A DNA stretch of 12,280 nt, from contig VBJR01000251.1 of the NCBI GenBank assembly GCA_005880175.1, forward strand, positions 1 through 12,280, read 5' to 3'. This DNA comes from Chloroflexota bacterium. Lineage in GTDB: Bacteria; Chloroflexota; Dormibacteria; Dormibacterales; Dormibacteraceae. The first letter of the stretch is position 1, and each line of letters opens with the position of its first letter. Of this stretch, positions 1 to 5,369 are shown in pieces. Made by a program: the position numbers and the translations under genes. The notes under the pieces are model-generated. The model saw only the letters and a program-made list of their open reading frames with translations, did no database searches and was not told the DNA's origin.

Positions 1-981
1 CCCGAAGACCTCGTGGAGCGCCTTCGTCTCGGCGACGTCGCCCAGCTTCGTCGAGGTGCCGTGGGCGTTGACGTAGTCCACGTCCTCCGGCTGGATGCCC
101 GCCTTCCGGAGGGCGCGGCGCATGGCGCGGATGGCGCCTGCCCCCTCCGGGTGGGGGGCGGTGAAGTGGTACATGTCCGCGCTGGCGCCGTAGCCGATCA
201 CCTCGGCCAGCACGCGGGCGCCCCGTGCGCGCGCGAACTCCATCTCCTCCAGGACGAACATCACGCTGCCCTCGCCCATCACGAAGCCGTCGCGGCCGAC
301 GTCGAACGGGCGGCAGGCCCGCTCCGGCTCGTCGTTGCGCTCGCTGACCGCCTTGATCTGGCAGAACGCGCCCATCGTGAGCGGCGTGATAGTGGCCTCG
401 GCGCCGCCGGCCAGCATCGCCTCGGCGTCGCCGCGCTTGATGATCTCGGCGGCCTCGCCGATCCCGTGGCCCGAGGAGGCGCAGGCGCTCACGATCGCGT
501 AGTTGGGTCCGCCCGCGCCGCAGTGCATCGCGACGACGCCGGCGCCCATGTCGCAGATCATCATCGGCACGGTGAACGGGGAGATGCGGCGGACGCCGCG
601 CTGGAGCAGCGCGGTGTGGTTGCGCTCGATCTCGTCCATGCCGCCGACGCCGGACGACACGATGACGCCGACCGCGTCTGGGTCGTGCTGGCCGGGATCG
701 AGCTCCGCGTTGGCCAGCGCCTGCTTGGCGGCGGCGAGCGCGAACTGGCAGTAGCGGCCCAGGTGCCGCGCCGTCTTGCGGTCCATGTACTGGTCAGGCT
801 GGAAGCCCTTGACCTCGGCCGCGATCTTCGTGCTGTAGTCGGTGGTGTCGAACTGGGTGATCGGCCCGACCCCCGAGACGCCCTCGACGAGGCTGGACCA
901 GACGGTCTCGAGGTCGTTCCCGATGGGGGTCACGAACCCGAGGCCGGTGACCGCCACACGGCGGCCGTTCGTGTATGTCAT
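1..981 (-). CDS. fabF: Beta-ketoacyl-ACP synthase II (FabF/KAS II), 3' end cut off by the window edge
   Basis: This enzyme condenses malonyl-ACP with a growing acyl-ACP in type II fatty acid synthesis in the cytosol. The 327 visible codons begin MTYTNGRRVAVTGLGFVTPIG, the usual KAS start. The catalytic cysteine lies in SACASSGHGIG (Cys167) and the first active-site histidine in VNAHGTST (His307). The second histidine (NSFGFGGHN-type motif) and the last ~90 residues of a typical ~415-residue FabF fall beyond base 1. The ATG at 979-981 is chosen because the first residues match the family N-terminus. No Shine-Dalgarno sequence precedes it, and a TAGGCT -10 candidate sits 8 bases upstream, so the mRNA may be leaderless. 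The gene is divergent from the amidase and is the first gene of its transcript. A KAS from a polyketide or other fatty acid cluster is possible, but nothing visible suggests it. Confidence 0.96.
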   Translation of the reverse strand, partial: MTYTNGRRVAVTGLGFVTPIGNDLETVWSSLVEGVSGVGPITQFDTTDYSTKIAAEVKGFQPDQYMDRKTARHLGRYCQFALAAAKQALANAELDPGQHDPDAVGVIVSSGVGGMDEIERNHTALLQRGVRRISPFTVPMMICDMGAGVVAMHCGAGGPNYAIVSACASSGHGIGEAAEIIKRGDAEAMLAGGAEATITPLTMGAFCQIKAVSERNDEPERACRPFDVGRDGFVMGEGSVMFVLEEMEFARARGARVLAEVIGYGASADMYHFTAPHPEGAGAIRAMRRALRKAGIQPEDVDYVNAHGTSTKLGDVAETKALHEVFG

Positions 982-989
982 CGGCGACA

Positions 990-995
990 AGCCTA
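990..995 (-). promoter_or_regulatory. Candidate -10 element of a leaderless fabF promoter
   Basis: On the minus strand TAGGCT fits TANNNT and lies 8 bases before the fabF ATG, so transcription would begin at or next to the start codon. No good -35 hexamer lies 16-18 bases further upstream (GC-rich, like GCGGGT), which would suit a promoter that needs an activator. Inferred from spacing only. Confidence 0.4.
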
Positions 996-1011
996 CGGAC
1001 CTCAGGTCGAA
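995..1011. promoter_or_regulatory. Operator candidate, fabF-proximal copy (imperfect palindrome)
   Basis: The core GACCTCAGGTC (998-1008) is a perfect 5-bp inverted repeat around one base. Read as ACGGACCTCAGGTCGAA, it matches the stronger palindrome at 1051-1067 at 12 of 17 positions, including GGACCT and GGTC. It touches the fabF -10 candidate, so a bound protein could block or position polymerase there. The two sites are 56 bp apart centre to centre. The regulator is unknown. Confidence 0.4.
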
Positions 1012-1050
1012 ACCCGCCTCTGTCCGGTGTGGCAATTGCGGCCCACGACT

Positions 1051-1067
1051 TTGGACCTGTGGTCCAA
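1051..1067. promoter_or_regulatory. Operator candidate, perfect 7-3-7 palindrome between fabF and the amidase gene
   Basis: TTGGACCTGTGGTCCAA has two perfect 7-bp arms around TGT. It is typical in size and form of a site for a dimeric helix-turn-helix regulator. Its AT-ended arms stand out in GC-rich DNA. It is centred about 45 bases upstream of the proposed amidase start and 78 bases upstream of the fabF start, so it could serve either gene. A position near -45 with no recognisable -35 fits activation. Function is inferred from symmetry and position. Confidence 0.5.
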
Positions 1068-1091
1068 TGCGATCGCGCCGGGGGCAGGCAC

Positions 1092-1097
1092 TACCCT
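1092..1097 (+). promoter_or_regulatory. Candidate -10 element of a leaderless amidase promoter
   Basis: TACCCT fits TANNNT and is followed after exactly 6 bases by the in-frame GTG at 1104. That is the spacing expected when transcription starts on the first base of the start codon. No clear -35 hexamer is present; the 1051-1067 palindrome ends close to where one would be. Confidence 0.42.
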
Positions 1098-1103
1098 GTT
1101 CCC

Positions 1104-2651
1104 GTGGTGTTCGAGGATCACGACCAGGAGATCGCGGACGGGCTCCGGCTCCAGGAGGCGACCGTCGCCGACCTGGCCGCGGCGATGGCGGACGGCCGGC
1201 TGACCGCCGCCGCGCTGGCCGAGCGCTACCTCGACCGCATCGAGCGGATCGATCGCCGGGGCCCGACGCTGCGGTCGGTCATCGAGGTGAACCCGGACGC
1301 CGCCGACATCGCCGCGCACCTCGACCGGGAGCGCGCCGAGCGGGGCCCGCGCGGGCCGCTCCACGGGATCCCCGTGGTGCTGAAGGACAACATCGACACG
1401 CACGACCGCATGCAGACGACGGCCGGGTCGCTGGCGCTGGCCGGCGAGCCGGCGCCGGCGGACGCCACGGTCGCGGCGCGGCTGCGCCGGGCCGGCGCGG
1501 TGATCCTGGGCAAGGCCAACCTCAGCGAGTGGGCGAACTTCCGCTCCACGCACTCGTCGAGCGGCTGGTCAGGCCGCGGCGGGCAGTGCCGCAACCCGTA
1601 CGTGCTCGACCGCAACCCGTGCGGCTCCAGCTCCGGGTCGGCGGCGGCGGTGTCGGCGAACCTGTGCGCGGCGGCCCTGGGCACGGAGACGGACGGCTCG
1701 ATCGTCTGCCCGTCCAGCGCCAGCGGCGTCGTGGGCATCAAGCCGACAGTCGGGCTGGTCAGCCGGGCCGGGGTGGTGCCGATCGCGCACAGCCAGGACA
1801 CAGTGGGACCACACGGGCGCACGGTGGCGGACGCAGCGGCGGTGCTGGGTGCGCTCACGGGCGAGGACCCGCGCGACGCGGCGACGGCCGGGTCGGCCGC
1901 GCCTGGCCGGGCGCTCGGCGACTACACGCCGTTCCTGATCGCGGACGGCCTCCGGGGCGCGCGGATCGGCGTCGCGCGGACGACCGGGTTCGGCCGCAGC
2001 CCGAAGGTGGACGCGATCATGGAGGAGGCGATCCGGGCCCTGCGGGCCGCGGGCGCGATCGTGGTGGACCCGGCGGACATCCCGACGCAGGCGCAGCTCG
2101 GCGGCGAGAACGAGTCGACGGTCCTGCGGTTCGAGTTCAAGCAGGATCTGGCCGCCTATCTCACCGGGCGCCCGGGCGTGCCGATCCGGACGCTGGCCGA
2201 CGCGATCGCGTTCAACCTGGCGCACGCTGGCGAGGAGCTGGCGTGGTTCGGCCAGGAGCGGTTCGAGGAGGCGGAGGCGACCACCGACCTGAGCGACCCG
2301 CGCTACGTGGAGGCGCTGGCGCAGGGCCGGGCGCTGGCGGGAGCGCAGGGCATCGACGCGGCGCTGGCGGAGCACCAGCTCGACGCGCTGGTCGCCCCGA
2401 CCGGCGGCCCGGCGTGGGTGACCGACCTGGTGGGCGGCGACCACGGCGTCACTGGCAGCTCGACCGCGGCGGCCCAGGCGGGGTACCCGATCGTGACGGT
2501 GCCGGCGGGCTTCAGCCACGGCCTGCCGGTGGGCCTGGCGTTCATCGGCCGGGCGTGGAGCGAGCCGACGCTGATCCGGCTGGCGTACGCGTTCGAGCGG
2601 CTGACGCGAGCGCGCCGGCCGCCCCGCTTCCTGCCGACGCTGCCGGTGTGA
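1104..2651 (+). CDS. Amidase, amidase-signature family
   Basis: A 515-residue serine hydrolase predicted to cleave carboxamide bonds, probably in the cytosol because no signal peptide is seen. From the GTG at 1104, the Ser-cisSer-Lys triad maps to Lys94 (VVLKDNID), Ser175 (in CGSSSGSAAA) and Ser199 (in TDGSIVCPSS). The 24-residue spacing of the serines matches the family. Length and the N-terminal helix (ATVADLAAAMADGRLTAAAL) resemble stand-alone amidases and peptide amidases rather than GatA, and no gatB or gatC neighbour is seen. The frame is open back to 975, but that part would overlap the fabF start and lacks family similarity. GTG 1104 (or GTG 1107) is preferred because a -10-like TACCCT lies 6 bases before it. 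The substrate cannot be told from sequence. A strong hairpin follows the TGA. Confidence 0.93.
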   Translation: MVFEDHDQEIADGLRLQEATVADLAAAMADGRLTAAALAERYLDRIERIDRRGPTLRSVIEVNPDAADIAAHLDRERAERGPRGPLHGIPVVLKDNIDTHDRMQTTAGSLALAGEPAPADATVAARLRRAGAVILGKANLSEWANFRSTHSSSGWSGRGGQCRNPYVLDRNPCGSSSGSAAAVSANLCAAALGTETDGSIVCPSSASGVVGIKPTVGLVSRAGVVPIAHSQDTVGPHGRTVADAAAVLGALTGEDPRDAATAGSAAPGRALGDYTPFLIADGLRGARIGVARTTGFGRSPKVDAIMEEAIRALRAAGAIVVDPADIPTQAQLGGENESTVLRFEFKQDLAAYLTGRPGVPIRTLADAIAFNLAHAGEELAWFGQERFEEAEATTDLSDPRYVEALAQGRALAGAQGIDAALAEHQLDALVAPTGGPAWVTDLVGGDHGVTGSSTAAAQAGYPIVTVPAGFSHGLPVGLAFIGRAWSEPTLIRLAYAFERLTRARRPPRFLPTLPV

Positions 2652-2667
2652 ATCCCCGGACGTGCTT

Positions 2668-2699
2668 GATCGCTCCCCCTCTCAGGAGGAGGAGCGATC
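2668..2699. terminator. Hairpin terminator after the amidase gene
   Basis: GATCGCTCC (2668-2676) pairs perfectly with GGAGCGATC (2691-2699) over a 14-base loop, and the inner CCT/AGG bases can extend the stem. It starts 17 bases after the amidase stop. There is no T tract, so it may act as a U-less hairpin or an mRNA-stabilising structure, in either direction. Confidence 0.6.
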
Positions 2700-2700
2700 G

Positions 2701-2893
2701 TGCGCCCTCTTCGCGTGCGCAGAGGCCGCGCCTTCCGGCGGGACCTCTCGAGCCGGGCCGGAGCATCCTGGACCAGGGCGGCTTCCTGGTCGAGGTCGAG
2801 GAGCTGCTCGGACGGTCAGTCCACGTGGTGAGTGTCGGCGGCCTGAAGGGCCACTTCGGCGCGCACGTCAGAGCGGAGGCCACGCCACTCTGA
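2701..2893 (+). pseudogene. mntA: Remnant of an MntA-type minimal nucleotidyltransferase antitoxin
   Basis: The last 48 codons (2747-2893) read LEPGRSILDQGGFLVEVEEL and continue with LLGRSVHVVS, GLKGHF and RAEATPL before TGA. This is the conserved C-terminal part of MNT-domain proteins found directly upstream of HEPN toxins. Before 2747 the similarity continues in another frame (2701-2748, ALFACAEAAPSG), which looks like LFGSVARGEAAPDSDVDLL after deletions. The GSxxRG and DxD metal/ATP-binding motifs are therefore gone, a frameshift separates the two parts, and the N-terminal ~30 residues are absent; the amidase terminator lies where they should be. Intact MntA AMPylates and silences HepT toxins; this copy should be inactive. 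The upstream limit is approximate. Confidence 0.72.
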
Positions 2894-3237
2894 TCGATCG
2901 GGACGCCGACCACCTCCGCTACATCGTGGAGTCGGCCGAGCTTCTCGCGGGCTGGAGGCGCCGCGGCAAGGCAGCGTTCCAGGAGGACGTCCTCCTGCAG
3001 GCCGGCGTGATGTACCGAATGCACACCCTGGCGCAGTCGGCGTCGATGCTGTCCGACGAGATCAAGCACCGGCATGTGGACGTCGACTGGAGGGGCATCC
3101 GCGGCTTCCGAAACATCGTGGTCCACGGGTACCTGCGAGAGTTGGACATGGACCTCGCCTGGCAGTTCCTGGAGGAGAAACTCGACCAGCTCGGCGCCGT
3201 CGCCGCTGCGGAACTCCGGCGCAAGGGCTGCGACTAG
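2890..3237 (+). CDS. hepT: HEPN-domain (HepT-like, DUF86) RNase toxin without an ATG start
   Basis: HepT-type proteins are all-helical RNases, normally held in check by the MNT partner encoded just upstream. This 115-residue frame covers the whole domain, from IDRDADHLRYIVESAELL to the C-terminal helix. It contains the catalytic R-x4-H-x-Y motif in RNIVVHGY (Arg74, His79, Tyr81, counting the codon at 2890 as 1). In the Shewanella pair the tyrosine of this motif is the residue AMPylated by MntA. The frame overlaps the mntA remnant by 4 bases, as intact pairs often do. The codon where the start should be is CTG (2890), not ATG, GTG or TTG. The next usual starts are GTG 2926 and ATG 3010, which would cost 12 or 40 residues. 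The gene may be weakly expressed or silent. It ends 1 base before the convergent PPOX gene. Confidence 0.75.
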   Translation: MIDRDADHLRYIVESAELLAGWRRRGKAAFQEDVLLQAGVMYRMHTLAQSASMLSDEIKHRHVDVDWRGIRGFRNIVVHGYLRELDMDLAWQFLEEKLDQLGAVAAAELRRKGCD

Positions 3238-3238
3238 C

Positions 3239-3727
3239 TCAGAACCGCCAGCGGGTGGCCGTGCCGTGGAAGGCCGAGCCGCGGTCGTTGCCGGACTCGT
3301 CGGACACCCAGCCGAACGCCACGCGGGGCCTGACCGCGTACAGCGGGCCCGGCATGCCGTGCGGGTCCACGTCCCAGTGGTACTTCTCGTTGTAGGCCGC
3401 GATCACCAGCTCGACCAGCGAGACGTCCGCGACCGGCTGTGCCGTGCCCTCGACGATCACCGTCTCGCTCCCGCTCTCCAGGTGGACGGTGATCTCCCTG
3501 TTGTGGTTCAGGTTCTCCGCCGCCAGCGAGCCGGTGCTGAAGTAGAACGCGTCCTCCAGCCAGACGCCCCAGACCGGCCGTGCGTGCGGGCGGCCGCTCG
3601 GCCGGGTCGTGGCGATCCAGTAGTTCCTCGCGCGTTCCAGCCGCTCGACCGCCCAGCTCCAGGGCAGCCGCACCGGCTCGAGGTAGCCGCCGAACATGCG
3701 CGGACGGTCGGTGCGCGGCTCGAGCAT
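3239..3727 (-). CDS. PPOX-family (pyridoxamine 5'-phosphate oxidase-like) FMN/F420-binding protein
   Basis: A 162-residue split-barrel flavin/deazaflavin-binding protein, cytosolic, probably a small-molecule oxidoreductase. The core reads NYWIATTRPSGRPHARPVWG (residues 35-54), then FYFSTGSLAAENLNHN and ITVHLESGSETVIVEG, the order of strands seen in PF01243-type proteins. The C-terminal AFHGTATRWRF resembles small actinobacterial members more than true PdxH, so pyridoxal phosphate synthesis is not implied. FMN versus F420 cannot be decided from the sequence. The ATG at 3725-3727 is preferred; an in-frame GTG directly before it (3728-3730) lies 6 bases after CACAAT and could be a leaderless start. 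No Shine-Dalgarno is visible. The gene converges on hepT and lies 52 bases downstream of the M23 gene on the same strand, so read-through is possible. Confidence 0.85.
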   Translation of the reverse strand: MLEPRTDRPRMFGGYLEPVRLPWSWAVERLERARNYWIATTRPSGRPHARPVWGVWLEDAFYFSTGSLAAENLNHNREITVHLESGSETVIVEGTAQPVADVSLVELVIAAYNEKYHWDVDPHGMPGPLYAVRPRVAFGWVSDESGNDRGSAFHGTATRWRF

Positions 3728-3779
3728 CACCGGGCCATTGTGCGCGCGACCGGCCGGCGACCGCCGCCCGGAACGCGCG

Positions 3780-5369
3780 TTACGCGCCGGCCCGGGCCGG
3801 CAGGTACGGGCTCGGGTCCACGGGCGTCCCGTTCACCCGCACCTCGAAGTGCAGGTGGACCCCGGTCGAGTTGCCCGTCGAGCCCTCCACGCCGATCTGC
3901 TGGCCCTGCGTCACCGTCTGGCCCACCTTGACCATCGTCACGGTCAGGTGACCGTACAGGGTCACGATGCCGCCGCCGTGGGCGATGATCACGTAGTTGC
4001 CGTAGCCGGTCGTGCCCGAGCCGACCGCCGCCACGACGCCGTCCGCCGCGGCGCCGATCCGCGTGTTGGACGAGGCCAGGTCCAGGCCCGTGTGGAAGTG
4101 CGGGAAGCCGAACATGGCCGGCTCCAGCCAGAGCGTGCTGGGCCCGAAGCCCTGCGTCAACGTCGCCCCCTGGATCGGCCACGCGAGGAGCGTGCCGGCC
4201 GGCGCCGTCTGCGTGCCACCGTAGGTCGTGGCGGGCGGCGGCGGGAGGGCCGAGCTGTTCAGCGTCGTCCACACCTGCGCCTGCTGCCAGACCAGCTGCT
4301 CGGCCGTGGCGATCAGCTCCTCCTGACGCTGCCGGAGCATTGCCGTGATCTGCTCCACGACCGACGCGCCCTGCGTGTCCAGGCCGTCCAGCGCCGACTG
4401 CGTGTCGTCGATCGCCGACTGGAGCTGGTCGCTGCTGTCCTGCTCCTGCGACGCCAGGTCCTGCAGCTCCGTGATCGCCTGGTTGAGCTGGTCCTGGGCC
4501 TGCTGCTCCTGGTCGGCCGCGTTCTGGCGGTCCGTCTGGTCCTGCTGCTGCTGCTGCAGGTCGCTGCTCAGCTTCCGCTCCAGCGCGTCCGCCCGCAGCG
4601 CGGCCGCGGTCAGGTCGCTCGTCTGGGTCACCATGTCGCGCACGCTGCCGGCCCGGAGCAGGCGGAGCAGCAGGGCGTCGGGCTGGACGTAGAGGTACCG
4701 GGCCAGGACGCCGATCTGGGCCCGCGTGTTGTCGATGTCGGTCTGGGTCGTGCTGATCTGGTCGTCCAGCTGCGCGATCTGGTCGTTCAGCGAGTCGATC
4801 TTGTTCTGGCTGGTGTCGATCTGGTTCTGCAGGCGGTTCTGGAGGTCCGCGTTCTGGTTCATCGCGTCGGAGAGCTGCTGGATCGTGGACAGCGCGTCGG
4901 CCATCCCGCCGCCGAGCTGCTGGCGCGCCTGGTCGATCACCTGCTGCGTGGCCGCGTCCGTCGTGGGCGCCGCGTCGGGCGTCGAGGTGGCCGGGTTGTC
5001 AGTCGCGGTCGAGGTGGGCGCGGGTGTGGGCGTCGGAGTGCCGCCGTTCGTCCCCGGCGATGTCGTGCCGCTGGGCGTCGGTGTCGGAGTGGGAGTCGGC
5101 GTGGGCGTGGGCGCCGGGGTGGCGCTCGGAGTCGCGTTCGGCGTGGGAGAGGGCGAAGGCGTGTCGGCGGGCGTGGCCGTCGCGGCGGCGGTGGGCGCGG
5201 GCGTGGGCGTTGCTGTCGGGGTTGGCGTGGACGTGGGCGTCGGGCTCGGGTCCGCCGCGGCCGATGCGCTCGCCGAGGGACTCGGCGACGGCGTGTCCGC
5301 CAGCGCCAGCCCCGGCGCCATCGCGAACAGCATCGCGGCGATCGTCGCGGGCACCAGCGCTCGCTTCAC
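3780..5369 (-). CDS. Secreted coiled-coil M23 (LytM) peptidoglycan endopeptidase, FtsEX partner
   Basis: A 529-residue exported hydrolase that probably cuts peptidoglycan cross-links during cell separation. It starts MKRALVPATIAAMLFAMAPG with a signal peptide ending near ALA-DT (about residue 25). A Pro/Thr/Ser/Ala-rich spacer follows (26-132), then a Gln/Asp-rich coiled coil (about 141-365) of EnvC/PcsB type, including YLYVQPDALLLRLLRAGS. The C-terminal LytM domain (about 395-525) has zinc ligands His426 and Asp430 (HTGLD) and His507 (HLH), plus catalytic His474 (YGHL) and His505. Unlike E. coli EnvC, whose LytM domain is degenerate, this one looks catalytically complete. The GTG start at 5369 overlaps the FtsEX stop (GTGA) and has AGGAGG 8 bases upstream, so the two genes are coupled. 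FtsX probably contacts the coiled coil to release the catalytic domain (family knowledge plus inference). Confidence 0.93.
   Translation of the reverse strand: MKRALVPATIAAMLFAMAPGLALADTPSPSPSASASAAADPSPTPTSTPTPTATPTPAPTAAATATPADTPSPSPTPNATPSATPAPTPTPTPTPTPTPSGTTSPGTNGGTPTPTPAPTSTATDNPATSTPDAAPTTDAATQQVIDQARQQLGGGMADALSTIQQLSDAMNQNADLQNRLQNQIDTSQNKIDSLNDQIAQLDDQISTTQTDIDNTRAQIGVLARYLYVQPDALLLRLLRAGSVRDMVTQTSDLTAAALRADALERKLSSDLQQQQQDQTDRQNAADQEQQAQDQLNQAITELQDLASQEQDSSDQLQSAIDDTQSALDGLDTQGASVVEQITAMLRQRQEELIATAEQLVWQQAQVWTTLNSSALPPPPATTYGGTQTAPAGTLLAWPIQGATLTQGFGPSTLWLEPAMFGFPHFHTGLDLASSNTRIGAAADGVVAAVGSGTTGYGNYVIIAHGGGIVTLYGHLTVTMVKVGQTVTQGQQIGVEGSTGNSTGVHLHFEVRVNGTPVDPSPYLPARAGA
4974..5294 (-). 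repeat. Low-complexity Pro/Thr/Ser/Ala spacer with a (PT)n run
   Basis: This DNA encodes residues 26-132 of the M23 protein. It is made of PSPS, PTPT and ATPTP units, with the longest strict alternation at about 5070-5114. It looks like a wall-spanning or glycosylatable spacer between the signal peptide and the coiled coil. Six-base periodicity (GTGGGC-like on the plus strand) makes it prone to length change by slippage. Confidence 0.8.

Noticed and set aside
842..2893. A plus-strand frame running from inside fabF through the amidase to 2893.
   Set aside because: Only its last 48 codons (2747-2893) show family similarity, to MntA. The rest is out of frame with the amidase and meaningless.
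3731..3779. A terminator between the M23 and PPOX genes.
   Set aside because: Only a 5-bp GCGCG/CGCGC pairing with a long loop is visible, too weak to call. Read-through into the PPOX gene is possible.
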